Positions 34,020 to 44,606 of a stretch of DNA of 52,933 bases are shown here, one piece after another. The position numbers and the translations under genes were made by a program. Under the pieces are notes generated by a model. The model did no database searches. It saw only the letters and a list, made by a program, of their open reading frames with translations, and was not told the origin of the DNA. Positions within the stretch are counted from its first letter, which is position 1. Each line of letters opens with the position of its first letter. Origin of the DNA: Caballeronia arationis (GTDB lineage Bacteria; Pseudomonadota; Gammaproteobacteria; Burkholderiales; Burkholderiaceae); contig NZ_FCOG02000044.1 of the NCBI RefSeq assembly GCF_001544975.2, positions 1-52,933 of the forward strand, written 5' to 3'.

Positions 34020-34352
34020 TCAAGACGAAGCGAAATTCGCATCCCAGAAACCCCGCCCGTCCAACCGCGCGTCGATGACTTCGTGCAGCCGAAACAGCGC
34101 CATCTTCAAATTGCCGTCGTCTGTTAGCTTCTCGACCGTCTGTATTACTTCCTGCTCGAACGGATCGGGTTCGATCATATGTTCCGTCTGCTGAATAAGC
34201 GCTTTCACTTCCATATAGAACTGATCGGGGTATCGACCGACGTGGCGGTTGATCTGATTCATCAGCACCGTCCAACGGTCGGCGAGCTGGTTCAATGTTT
34301 CCGGGTAGAGTGATTTCACAAGGTCGCCTTCGCGCAAAAACGTCGTGGGCAT
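34020..34352 (-). CDS. hypothetical helical protein (intact paralogue)
   Basis: 110 residues from ATG 34352; the longer frame to 34430 adds Cys-rich sequence without a ribosome site. MPTTFLREGDLVKSLYPETL, LADRWTVLMNQINRHVGRYP and PFEQEVIQTVEKLTDDGNLK form a helical protein without known motifs, cytosolic. A decayed second copy lies 1.8 kb away. The gene is followed by a long hairpin and a terminator. Function unknown. Confidence 0.7.
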   Translation of the reverse strand: MPTTFLREGDLVKSLYPETLNQLADRWTVLMNQINRHVGRYPDQFYMEVKALIQQTEHMIEPDPFEQEVIQTVEKLTDDGNLKMALFRLHEVIDARLDGRGFWDANFASS

Positions 34353-34958
34353 CTCATGACTAGTGTCCGATGTGGACAGAAGCCCGCCGGAGCACGCAAC
34401 GACGCACATGGACCACTCGCACCTTAGCAATCTCCATGCCGTAAATTACGGTCCGGTTATCGGCGGGCCAGTCAGGAGCACGCTTGTAAACACAGCAAGA
34501 CTTTGCGCGGTGTCATCCAGAACTTTCATTCTCGATCTCGACCCCGATCCAACCTGTCGTGGCGCATGAGGACGGAGGCAGCGCAGCTCGCAAGGTCCTG
34601 CTCAATGAAATCCGCCTCACGAGCTTCATTCAGGACCAGTGGAAGGGAAGGGATATCACGTGGTCATCCCGGTGACGCGTCAGCAGGGGACCGACGAGGA
34701 ACGCGAAGCGGCAGTGGGCGTCGGCGGGTACGCGCGTCGCACTCTTTGGGGAGATTCTCACGCTGTTCGACCCAGCAACTCGCTGTCGTTCCTCTCGTCG
34801 GATTTTCGAGCGCGCATGAGCGGTTAGGAAAAGTTTTGGAGCGAAGCCATGCGCGCAGGCAAAAATCGGCACCGCTCGGGCGACCGCCGGTTTGCCGGTA
34901 AGAAAAGCCCGCGCAATGCACGCGATGTTAGAGATGATGGAGTAGTGCGTGAGGTGGA
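34353..34958. other. gap with no recognised gene
   Basis: Short frames such as 34639-34827 (plus) carry no recognisable motif. The right end abuts the truncated phaA, so a recombination junction must lie near 34940-34960. Confidence 0.45.
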
Positions 34959-36047
34959 GTGATTGTTGTCGACACGCTGGAACGCGCGAACCTCAAACCG
35001 GAGCAGATCAGCGAAGTGATCCTCGGACAGGTGCTGACGGCCGGCTCCGGCCAGAACCCGGCGCGCCAGTCGGTCATCAAGGCGGGCCTGCCCGCATCGG
35101 TGCCCAGCATGACGATCAACAAGGTCTGCGGCTCGGGCCTGAAGGCCGTGATGCTGGCGGCGAACGCGATCATCGCGGGCGATGCCGACATCGTGATCGC
35201 CGGCGGCCAGGAAAACATGAGCGCGGCGCCGCACGTGCTGCCGGGCTCGCGCGACGGCTTCCGCATGGGCGACGCGAAGCTGATCGACTCGATGATCGTC
35301 GACGGCCTGTGGGACGCGTTCAACTCGATCCACATGGGCGTGACGGCGGAGAACGTCGCGAAGGAATTCGGCATCTCGCGCGAGGACCAGGACAAGTTCG
35401 CGGCGCTCTCGCAGAACAAGGCCGAGGCCGCGCAGAAGTCGGGCCGCTTCAACGATGAAATCATCCCGATCGACATCCCGCAGCGCAAGGGCGAGCCGCT
35501 CAAGTTCGCGACCGACGAGTTCGTGCGCCACGGCGTGACGGCCGAATCGCTCGCGGGCCTGAGGCCGGCGTTCTCGAAGGAAGGCACGGTGACGGCGGCA
35601 AATGCGTCGGGCCTCAACGACGGCGCAGCGGCCGTGATCGTGATGTCGGCGAAGAAGGCCGAGGCGCTCGGCCTCACGCCGATCGCGCGCATCAAGGCGT
35701 ACGCGAACGCGGGCGTCGATCCGAAGATCATGGGCATGGGCCCGGTGCCGGCATCGAAGCGCTGTCTGGAACGCGCGGGCTGGTCGCCGGCCGACCTCGA
35801 CCTGATGGAAATCAACGAAGCGTTCGCGGCGCAGGCGCTCGCGGTCCACAAGCAGATGGGCTGGGATACGTCGAAGGTCAACGTCAATGGCGGCGCGATC
35901 GCGATCGGTCACCCGATCGGCGCATCCGGCTGCCGCATTCTCGTCACGCTCCTGCACGAAATTCAGAAGCGCGACGCGAAGAAGGGCTTGGCGTCGCTGT
36001 GCATCGGCGGCGGCATGGGGGTGGCGCTGGCAGTCGAGCGCCCATAG
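34959..36047 (+). pseudogene. phaA: acetyl-CoA acetyltransferase missing its N-terminus
   Basis: The frame from GTG 34959 gives 362 residues that follow PhaA closely (ISEVILGQVLTAGSGQNPAR, TINKVCGSGLKAVMLAANAI, INEAFAAQALAV, GGAIAIGHPIGASG, CIGGGMGVALAVERP). The nucleophilic Cys, both His regions and the second Cys are present. The nucleophile is residue 57 instead of about 89, so roughly 32 N-terminal residues, including the first core strand and the native start, are gone. No convincing ribosome site precedes GTG 34959. PhaA condenses two acetyl-CoA for polyhydroxybutyrate. Most likely inactive; called pseudogene by inference. Confidence 0.8.
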
Positions 36048-36113
36048 GTAGGACGAGAGAGTCGTGCAGCAGCAGAAGCCAATCACCGGCTTCGGCATTT
36101 TATGGAGGCAGAC

Positions 36114-36853
36114 ATGACAAAACGTATAGCGTAGTGACAGGCGGCATGGGTGGCATTGGCACGAGCATCAGCCAGCGTCTACATAACGATGGCTATACGG
36201 TCGTCGCGGGCTGCGGCCCGAACTCTCCGCGCCGCGTGAAGTGGCTGGAGGAGCAGAAGGCGAACGGCTACGACTTCATCGCGTCGGAAGGCAACGTCGG
36301 CGACCGGGAGTCGACCAAGAACGCGTTCGACAAGGTCAAGGCCGAAGTCGGCGAAGTCGATATTCTCGTGAATAACGCCGGCATCACGCGCGACGTCGTA
36401 TTCCGCAAGATGACGCACGAAGACTGGACGGCCGTCATCGACACCAACCTGACGAGCCTCTTCAACGTGACGAAGCAGGTGGTCGACGGGATGGTCGAGC
36501 GCGGCTTCGGGCGGATCATCAATATTTCGTCGGTGAACGGCCAGAAAGGGCAGTTCGGCCAGACGAATTGTTCGACCGCGAAGGCCGGCATCCACGGCTT
36601 CACGATGGCTCTCGCGCAGGAAGTGGCGACCAAGGGCGTGACCGTCAACACCGTGTCGCCGGGCTATATCGGCACGGACATGGTGAAGGCGATCCGTCCG
36701 GAAGTGCTCGAGAAGATCGTTGCGACGATTCCGGTGCGTCGCCTCGGCCGTCCTGAAGAAATCGGCTCGATCGTATCGTGGCTGGCATCTGAAGAGTCGG
36801 GATTCTCAACCGGCGCGGATTTCTCGCTGAACGGCGGTCTTCATATGGGATAA
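36114..36853 (+). pseudogene. phaB: acetoacetyl-CoA reductase, frameshifted and lacking the catalytic Tyr
   Basis: ATG 36114 with GGAGG upstream starts MTKRIA and hits TAG-TGA at once; one missing base after CGTATAGC would restore VVTGGMGGIGTSISQRLH and the rest to GADFSLNGGLHMG at 36853. The remainder is a full short-chain dehydrogenase (NNAGITRDVVFRKM, NISSVNGQKGQFGQ), but the catalytic YxxxK motif reads CSTAK: Tyr is Cys (TGT at about 36568). Two independent lesions make loss of function likely. It follows phaA by 66 bp, as in PHB operons; phaC is not in the window. Confidence 0.85.
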
Positions 36854-36910
36854 GTATGTTGAATCGAGAAAAACAGACAGCCCGTCATTTATTTTCGTGC
36901 CAGTACTTGT

Positions 36911-36939
36911 GAGTTCAAGTTAAAGATGCTTTGAATCTC
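36911..36939. promoter_or_regulatory. imperfect palindrome upstream of ttuC
   Basis: GAGTTCAAG (36911-36919) and CTTTGAATCTC (36929-36939) form an imperfect dyad about 65 bp ahead of the ttuC start, in the only gap where the operon promoter can lie. Candidate site for a regulator located elsewhere. Confidence 0.35.
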
Positions 36940-37004
36940 AACCCGGTTTTAAGGGTGGATGCTCTGTAAAGTTCACTCACACAACCTATTTTAAGGACGG
37001 AGAC

Positions 37005-38102
37005 ATGAAGACCTATCGCATTGCAACGATTCCCGGTGATGGCATTGGCAAGGAAGTGGTACCGGCCGGCCGTCAAGTTCTTGAAGCGCTCGCTAACAAG
37101 AACAAGACTTTCGCCTTTGAATTTGAGGACTTCGATTGGGGCGCTGACTACTACCGTAAAAACGGGGTGATGATGCCCGAGGACGGTCTTGACGCCTTGC
37201 GCGACAAAGACGCCATTCTGTTCGGATCGGCGGGCGACCCCGATGTCCCGGATCACATCACGCTGTGGGGCTTGCGTCTGAAGATTTGCCAAGGCCTTGA
37301 TCAGTACGCCAACGTGCGGCCGACGCGGATCCTGCCGGGCATCGACGCGCCACTTAAGCGTTGCACCCCCGAGGATCTAAACTGGGTCATCGTGCGTGAG
37401 AACTCTGAAGGCGAATATTCCGGTGTGGGCGGTCGAGTCCACCAAGGCCACCCGATTGAAGCCGCAACGGACGTGTCAATTCTCACCCGCGCAGGGGTCG
37501 AGCGGATCATGCGCTTCGCGTTCAAGCTCGCGCAATCGCGTCCGCGCAAGCTGCTCACGGTGATCACGAAGAGCAATGCGCAACGTCACGCCATGGTGAT
37601 GTGGGATGAAATCGCACTTGAAATCTCCAAGGAATTCCCCGACGTAAAGTGGGACAAGGAGTTGGTCGATGCATCGACCGCCCGCATGATCAATCGGCCG
37701 GCAACGCTTGACACGATCGTCGCTACCAACCTGCACGCCGACATTCTCAGCGATCTGGCTGCGGCACTCGCTGGCAGCCTGGGCATCGCGCCGACTGCGA
37801 ACATTGATCCGGAGCGTCGCTATCCGTCGATGTTCGAGCCGATCCACGGCTCCGCATTCGACATCATGGGCAAAGGCCTCGCTAATCCGGTTGGCACTTT
37901 CTGGTCGGTCGTGATGCTGTTGGAACACCTTGGAGAAGCCGAAGCGGCCAAGCGTGTGATGCAAGCAATCGAAGCGGTTACCGGCGACCCGTCTTTGCAC
38001 ACCGGCGATCTCGGTGGCAACGCGACGACCGTACAAGTGACCGCAGCGGTGTGCGCGCTGCTCGACAAGGCCGAGGTACCGGCAGCTAAGGCTACCACTT
38101 AA
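37005..38102 (+). CDS. ttuC: tartrate dehydrogenase/decarboxylase
   Basis: 365 residues from ATG 37005 with AAGGACGGAGA upstream. Member of the isocitrate/isopropylmalate dehydrogenase family: IATIPGDGIGKEVVPAGRQV, YANVRPTRILPGIDAPLK, VIVRENSEGEYSGVGGR, ITKSNAQRHAMVMWDE, NLHADILSDLAAALAGSLG and FEPIHGSAFDIMGKG. This is the tartrate/D-malate branch, which oxidises tartrate and decarboxylates it to D-glycerate with NAD and Mn. First gene of a five-gene catabolic run; the next genes use glycerate, which supports tartrate over malate. Confidence 0.9.
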   Translation: MKTYRIATIPGDGIGKEVVPAGRQVLEALANKNKTFAFEFEDFDWGADYYRKNGVMMPEDGLDALRDKDAILFGSAGDPDVPDHITLWGLRLKICQGLDQYANVRPTRILPGIDAPLKRCTPEDLNWVIVRENSEGEYSGVGGRVHQGHPIEAATDVSILTRAGVERIMRFAFKLAQSRPRKLLTVITKSNAQRHAMVMWDEIALEISKEFPDVKWDKELVDASTARMINRPATLDTIVATNLHADILSDLAAALAGSLGIAPTANIDPERRYPSMFEPIHGSAFDIMGKGLANPVGTFWSVVMLLEHLGEAEAAKRVMQAIEAVTGDPSLHTGDLGGNATTVQVTAAVCALLDKAEVPAAKATT

Positions 38103-38130
38103 GGCCGATAGCCGGCTCTGATCTTTCGCA

Positions 38131-38159
38131 CCGCAAACCTGCCGGTCGGCAGGCTGCGG
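38131..38159. repeat. intra-operon hairpin between ttuC and ttuD
   Basis: CCGCA-AA-CCTGCCG-GT-CGGCAGG-C-TGCGG is a near-perfect stem just after the ttuC stop, without a T run. It may stabilise or partly terminate the ttuC message. Confidence 0.55.
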
Positions 38160-38305
38160 GGCGGAGTGCGGTGATTCTAAGGCCCTTCTTAACTAGGCGC
38201 CTCGTCGCTAGTTTCAGTTGACACAACCGCTATCTAGACAAAGCCGCAATGGTGCGTGGCGGATGAAGCTCGTCCCTACGAATCAGGCACAAAGCAGGAG
38301 ACACG

Positions 38306-38380
38306 ATGTTCGCCTCGACCCATCTTCCGCCTTTCATGTTTCTCGTCGCCAATGTAGCCAGCGCGCGGGACGACAAATGA
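38306..38380 (+). CDS. 24-residue leader ORF overlapping ttuD
   Basis: ATG 38306 has the best ribosome site in this gap (GCAGGAGACACG). It encodes MFASTHLPPFMFLVANVASA then RDDK and ends at TGA 38378-38380, overlapping the ttuD ATG (ATGA). Such overlap suggests translational coupling of the kinase to the leader. It could also be the residue of a lost gene. No homology recognised. Confidence 0.45.
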   Translation: MFASTHLPPFMFLVANVASARDDK

Positions 38381-39717
38381 AAGACTCGACCCCTGCTTCG
38401 CCGTCGTCCAATGTCAGCGCAAGTGGCGAACTCGACGCCGACCGCTTGATGAAAAGGATGTTCAATGCGGCAATCGCGATTGCACAGCCTTCATTGCGGG
38501 TACCCGATTTTCTCCCCGCCCCTCCGCGCGGGCGACTCATTGTAATCGGCGCCGGCAAAGCCTCGGCGGCAATGGCCAAAGCGGTCGAAGATCACTGGGA
38601 GGGACCGCTGGAAGGAATGGTTGTGACCCGCTACGGCTACGCGGTTCCTTGTGAGCGAATTGAGATCATCGAGGCAGCGCACCCAGTCCCGGATGAAGCC
38701 GGGCTTACCGCAGCCAAACGAATGCTTCAACGTGTGTCAGGGCTGACTGCCGAAGATCTGGTCCTATGCCTCATTTCGGGCGGCGGATCGTCGCTGCTGC
38801 CGCTGCCGGCCGAAGGCATGACATTGCAAGACAAGCAAGACATCAATCAAGCGCTACTTGCGAGCGGCGCGACGATCTCGGAGATGAACTGTGTGCGCAG
38901 ACATCTTTCGGCGATCAAGGGTGGTCGGCTCGCAGCGGCTTGTTACCCGGCTCGGGTGGTCAATCTGATCATCTCAGATGTGCCGGCAGACGCTGCAGCC
39001 GATATCGCATCGGGACCGACCGTACCTGACCCAACGAGTTGTGCCGACGCGCTGGCCGTATTGAAGAGATACGAGATCAAGGTGTCATCTGCGGTGATCG
39101 CGCTGTTGGAAAGCGGCCGCAGCGAAACCGTAAAACCTGATGATCCTAGGTTGCCGCATATCGAAACCCATTTGATTGCGACACCCCAACTCGCGCTCGA
39201 AGCAGCGGCGCGCGAGGCGCGAGCGGCCGGAATCGAAGCTCATATTCTTGGCGATTCAATTGAAGGCGAGGCTCGCGATGTAGGGGCGGTCATGGCTGGT
39301 ATAGCCAAACAGGTACACCGCCGCGGACAGCCTTTCGAGCCACCCTGCATTTTGTTATCTGGCGGCGAAACCACGGTAACCATTCGCGGTAACGGCAGAG
39401 GCGGGCGCAATGTCGAGTTCCTGCTGTCCCTCGGCGTTGCGCTAAACGGCGAGTCCGAGGTATTTGCCATCGCGGGTGACACGGACGGCGTCGACGGTCA
39501 AGAAGAGATCGCAGGCGCATTGCTCAGACCCGACACTCTGTCGCGTGCCCGAGAACTCGGCATCCGTCCCACCGATCGCCTCGAAAACAACGATGCTCAC
39601 GGATTTTTCCAGGCGCTGGGCGACTCGGTGGTCACCGGGCCGACGCTCACGAACGTCAACGACTTTCGTGCCATTTTCATTGCCGCTCAAGACGGCGATC
39701 TTCCCCGGAGTCACTAA
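38377..39717 (+). CDS. ttuD: glycerate 2-kinase / TtuD (MOFRL family)
   Basis: 446 residues from ATG 38377, chosen because the leader ORF stop overlaps it and upstream in-frame codons look random. MOFRL/GlxK-II family: RLIVIGAGKASAAMAKAVED, VVTRYGYAVPCERIEIIEAA, LCLISGGGSSLLPLPAEGMT, SEMNCVRRHLSAIKGGRLAA, and the MOFRL domain ILLSGGETTVTIRGNGRGGR with FAIAGDTDGVDG. Members phosphorylate D-glycerate to 2-phosphoglycerate (older name: hydroxypyruvate reductase). It lies between ttuC and pyruvate kinase, which places it at the glycerate step. Confidence 0.9.
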   Translation: MKDSTPASPSSNVSASGELDADRLMKRMFNAAIAIAQPSLRVPDFLPAPPRGRLIVIGAGKASAAMAKAVEDHWEGPLEGMVVTRYGYAVPCERIEIIEAAHPVPDEAGLTAAKRMLQRVSGLTAEDLVLCLISGGGSSLLPLPAEGMTLQDKQDINQALLASGATISEMNCVRRHLSAIKGGRLAAACYPARVVNLIISDVPADAAADIASGPTVPDPTSCADALAVLKRYEIKVSSAVIALLESGRSETVKPDDPRLPHIETHLIATPQLALEAAAREARAAGIEAHILGDSIEGEARDVGAVMAGIAKQVHRRGQPFEPPCILLSGGETTVTIRGNGRGGRNVEFLLSLGVALNGESEVFAIAGDTDGVDGQEEIAGALLRPDTLSRARELGIRPTDRLENNDAHGFFQALGDSVVTGPTLTNVNDFRAIFIAAQDGDLPRSH

Positions 39718-39719
39718 AG

Positions 39720-41138
39720 ATGCGCCGCAATCGAAACGCCAAAATCGTCGCAACCCTCGGTCCTGCCAGCACCAGCCGCGAGACCATCGAAGCCCTGTTC
39801 AACGCCGGAGCCGATGTCTTCCGGCTCAATTTCAGCCACGGCACGCACGAGGATCATCAACTTCGGCTCGAGACTATTCGCTCAATCGAGCAGGAAGCCG
39901 GGCGTCCAATTGGTGTGCTTCTTGATCTGCAGGGTCCGAAGCTTCGGATCGGAACGTTCAAGGACGGCCCCATCAAGCTTGAGAAGGGCGCAAAGTTTCG
40001 CCTCGATCTCGATGCGACGACACCGGGCGACACGAATCGCGTGGCGCTGCCGCATCCGGAGATTTTCGCAGCGCTCAAGCCCGCAACGAACCTCCTGCTC
40101 GACGACGGTCGCGTGCAGCTTCACGTCGAACGCTGCGGGGCAGACTTTGCGGAGACATCGGTCGTGGTCGGAGGGCCGCTTTCGGAGCGCAAGGGCGTCA
40201 ACGTGCCGGACGTCGTCCTGCCGCTCTCCGCGATGACCGACAAGGATCGCCGCGATCTCGAATTCGGCCTGACGCTCGGCATCGACTGGCTGGCGCTGTC
40301 GTTCGTGCAGCGCGTGGAGGACATTCGGGAGGTGCGGGAGATCGTCGGGGATCGCATCGGCATCGTCGCGAAACTGGAGAAGCCGGCGGCGATCGGCAGC
40401 CTCGATGCGATCGTCGACGAAGCCGACGCCGTGATGGTCGCGCGCGGCGACCTCGGCGTGGAGATGCCCGCCGAGCAGGTGCCGGCGATCCAGAAGCGCA
40501 TCGTTCGCGCTTGCCGCAAGGCCGGGAAGCCGGTGATCGTCGCCACGCAGATGCTGGAGTCGATGGTCACGGCGCCCGTCCCGACGCGCGCCGAAGCCTC
40601 CGACGTGGCCACCGCCATCTACGACGGCGCGGACGCGGTGATGCTGTCGGCGGAATCGGCGAGCGGCAAGTATCCGGTCGAAGCCGTCCGGACGATGGAC
40701 CTCATCATCGCGCAGACCGAGAGCGATCCCTACTACCGGGAAGTCATCGCCGCCTCGCACGCGGCGCCGCGCGCGAACACGGCGGACGCAATCGGCTACG
40801 CGATGCGCCACGTCACCGGCCTGCTCAACGCCGTCGCGACGGTCGCCTACACGAGCTCCGGCTATTCGGCTCTGCGCATGGCGCGCGAGCGGCCGGCCGC
40901 GCCGATCATCGGCATGACGCCCCGGCAAGCCACGGCCCGGCGCCTGGCGCTGGCCTGGGGCGTCCACCCGGTCCTCTGCGACGAAGTGATCGATCTGCTC
41001 GAAGTCAGCGAACTGGCATGCGCCACCGTCCGCGATGAAGGGTTCGGCGAGACGGGACAGACCGTCGTCATTTCCGCGGGCATGCCGTTCGGCACGCCCG
41101 GTACCACCAACTTGCTGCGCATCGCGCAAATTCAGTGA
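39720..41138 (+). CDS. pyk: pyruvate kinase
   Basis: 472 residues from ATG 39720, two bases after the ttuD stop. All hallmarks present: KIVATLGPASTSRETIEALF, FRLNFSHGTHEDH, LLDLQGPKLRIG, FVQRVEDIREVREIVGD, KLEKPAAI, MVARGDLGVEMPAEQVPAIQ, and VIVATQMLESM followed by TRAEASDVATAIYDGADAVM. Converts PEP and ADP to pyruvate and ATP. It is embedded in the tartrate operon, so it is a dedicated catabolic paralogue rather than the housekeeping copy, by inference from context. Confidence 0.95.
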   Translation: MRRNRNAKIVATLGPASTSRETIEALFNAGADVFRLNFSHGTHEDHQLRLETIRSIEQEAGRPIGVLLDLQGPKLRIGTFKDGPIKLEKGAKFRLDLDATTPGDTNRVALPHPEIFAALKPATNLLLDDGRVQLHVERCGADFAETSVVVGGPLSERKGVNVPDVVLPLSAMTDKDRRDLEFGLTLGIDWLALSFVQRVEDIREVREIVGDRIGIVAKLEKPAAIGSLDAIVDEADAVMVARGDLGVEMPAEQVPAIQKRIVRACRKAGKPVIVATQMLESMVTAPVPTRAEASDVATAIYDGADAVMLSAESASGKYPVEAVRTMDLIIAQTESDPYYREVIAASHAAPRANTADAIGYAMRHVTGLLNAVATVAYTSSGYSALRMARERPAAPIIGMTPRQATARRLALAWGVHPVLCDEVIDLLEVSELACATVRDEGFGETGQTVVISAGMPFGTPGTTNLLRIAQIQ

Positions 41139-41146
41139 GGGACGAC

Positions 41147-42436
<1,290 letters not shown>

Positions 42437-42527
42437 CACGTAAAGCCGCGCCGTGAATTGGCGCATCCAACAAATAAAAGGCCGCACAGACGGCTGTTAT
42501 CAATCATTAGTCAAACGGAGACATTCC

Positions 42528-43832
42528 ATGGATACCGATCTCGAAAAGCGGACTTTGCGCAAGATTAGCTGGCGCATCGTGCCGTTCATCATGCTGCTGT
42601 ACTTCATCGCCTACATCGACCGAGTCAACATCGGCTTCGCTTCGTTAACGATGCGAACGGATTTGGGGTTCACCGCCTCGATCCTCGGTTTCGGTGCGGG
42701 CATCTTTTTTTGGGGATACTTCCTGTTCGAAGTGCCTTCCAACATCGCGCTACACAAGGTAGGAGCACGATTGTGGATAGCTCGGGTGATGATCACCTGG
42801 GGCATCATCTCCGCGTGCATGGCCTTCGTTACGGGGACGACAAGCTTCTACATCGTCCGGTTCCTCCTCGGCGCCGCCGAGGCGGGTTTCTTCCCGGGCA
42901 TCATCTTGTACCTTAGCTATTGGTTTCCTGCACGTCATCGCGCAGGGGTGGTCGCATTTTTCATGGCCGCGGCTCCGATATCAACTGCGCTCGGGTCGCC
43001 CCTCTCGGCCGCCTTACTCGAAATGGAAGGCGTTATGGGATTGCACGGCTGGCAATGGATGTTCATTCTCGAAGCAATTCCGGCGCTGATTTTGGGTGTC
43101 GTCGTCTTCTTCTACATGACGGACAGACCTGAAAAGGCGAAATGGCTTAAGGACGACGAGCGCGCCTGGCTGGTCGGTGTAATGAACGAGGAAAATGCAA
43201 GGAAAAGCTCAAGCGGCGCAAAGCACGGAATTATCAGCGGCCTGGCCAATCCTCGTGTGCTGGCATTGTCTCTGATCTACTTCGGTACTTCAGCTGGCTT
43301 GTATACGCTCGGGATATGGGCGCCCCAGATCATCAAGCAACTGGGAGTCTCGTCGATGACGGTCGGCTTGCTCAATGCGATTCCTCCCACTGTGTCCGTG
43401 GTAGCAATGGTCTTATGGTCCCGCCACTCTGACCGGACTAACGAACGCACTTGGCACGTTGTGATCGCGTGCGTGGCGGCGGCAATCGGGCTTGCGGTTG
43501 CAGCGGTTTCGAACAGTGTTGTGGGTTTGATTGCTTCCCTGACGCTGGTCAATATTGGAATCAGCTGCGCGAAGCCTCCCCTGTGGACCATGCCGACAAT
43601 GTTCCTCTCCGGTGCTGCAGCAGCAACGGGTATCGCTACGATCAATTCAATTGGCAATCTCGGCGGCTTTGCCGGCCCTGTGATGATTGGGTGGATCAAG
43701 GACAAGACCGGCAGCTATGCTGGTGGGCTGTATTTTGTTGCCGGCCTGCTTGTGATGTCCGCTGTGGTAACGCTGCTGCTCGCTCGCTCGCAGAAGTCGC
43801 CAGTCACGCCTGGTAGTGCGGCCGTGCATTGA
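42528..43832 (+). CDS. ttuB: MFS tartrate-type transporter
   Basis: 434 residues from ATG 42528 (ACGGAGACATTCC upstream). Twelve hydrophobic helices of the anion:cation symporter branch: ISWRIVPFIMLLYFIAYIDR, VNIGFASLTMRTDLGF, FGAGIFFWGYFLFEVPSNIA, RFLLGAAEAGFFPGIILYLS. This branch includes TtuB and phthalate transporters. Last gene of the operon, 91 bp after enolase, so it should import tartrate. No terminator was seen; an IS30 remnant follows. Confidence 0.88.
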   Translation: MDTDLEKRTLRKISWRIVPFIMLLYFIAYIDRVNIGFASLTMRTDLGFTASILGFGAGIFFWGYFLFEVPSNIALHKVGARLWIARVMITWGIISACMAFVTGTTSFYIVRFLLGAAEAGFFPGIILYLSYWFPARHRAGVVAFFMAAAPISTALGSPLSAALLEMEGVMGLHGWQWMFILEAIPALILGVVVFFYMTDRPEKAKWLKDDERAWLVGVMNEENARKSSSGAKHGIISGLANPRVLALSLIYFGTSAGLYTLGIWAPQIIKQLGVSSMTVGLLNAIPPTVSVVAMVLWSRHSDRTNERTWHVVIACVAAAIGLAVAAVSNSVVGLIASLTLVNIGISCAKPPLWTMPTMFLSGAAAATGIATINSIGNLGGFAGPVMIGWIKDKTGSYAGGLYFVAGLLVMSAVVTLLLARSQKSPVTPGSAAVH

Positions 43833-43917
43833 AAGTAAATGTGTGTCATAAGATGGACAAGGAACCAAGGCGGCTTCAAAAGCGATGTGCAACATCTATC
43901 TCTTATAAGGTGTCGCA

Positions 43918-44165
43918 ATGTCGGGACAAAACTGCTACCAGCAGCTTCGGCCTGAGGAACGCCTCGTCATAGCAAGCCTCGCTGCAGGACTTCGAGTATC
44001 AGGGCCGCGGCCCTGGTACTCGACACTCGCCAACCACGAGAAGTCGCGAATTGGCGCGAGATAGCCCTGTACTGGCTATGCTTCGGTGTCGGCTGTCGCG
44101 CTGAGAAACTTCGCGACGGCGTGGGCCGCCACCCCGCTAAGCAGGTCCACCTAAACCCGCCGGTA
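43918..44165 (+). pseudogene. IS30-family transposase remnant
   Basis: From ATG 43918 the frame gives YQQLRPEERLVIASLAAGLR; one frame over it continues as TRHSPTTRSRELARDSP, and a third frame gives GYASVSAVALRN. Together these are the N-terminal HTH of an IS30 transposase (LTPEER...SPTTVSRELAR) with at least two frameshifts. The DDE catalytic domain is absent. Confidence 0.75.
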
Positions 44166-44267
44166 CTAGCGGCGTGCACCGTAGGACCGGTTCGGGTAAC
44201 TGGGACATCGGGTCGATGCGGTCCGGCTCGCTATCCGTAGACCCGATTAAATCTGTCACTCTTGCGT

Positions 44268-44353
44268 CAATAATTTTGTCAACTCGCCGTGGGAACCCAT
44301 GCCCGTGCCCGCTCAGCCTTGCGAGACAAGGGTTTCCCGGAGCGAAATTATTG
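44268..44353. repeat. long imperfect palindrome
   Basis: CAATAATTT (44268-44276) pairs with AAATTATTG (44345-44353), and inside it GGGAACCC (44291-44298) with GGGTTTCCC (44330-44338). It may be a MITE-like relic or a terminator-like fold between the IS30 remnant and the CheB/CheR gene. The rest of 43833-44606 shows no gene. Confidence 0.55.
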
Positions 44354-44606
44354 TGTCACCAGCGAAGGTAAGTTCGGCAGGGTTGGGCGACAGGCAGGAC
44401 AGCAAGGTCTCAGTCCGGCCAATTCCGGCCCTTCGTCCGTGCTTTTGGGTTGACGTTTGAACGGCGGCTTGATTTTGAAAGCGGACCAGCAATTGAGCGG
44501 CAATGGTCTGCTAAGAATGAACCTCCGCGCCGAAACTAGGCACTTTTGAGGCTGTTTTGTGCTACATCGACTTTAGAAAGCGCTTCGTGCATCGACTCAA
44601 TAGCCG

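Noticed and set aside
34824..36098. 424-codon open frame on the minus strand
   Set aside because: Antisense to phaA, extremely Arg-rich, no recognisable motif.
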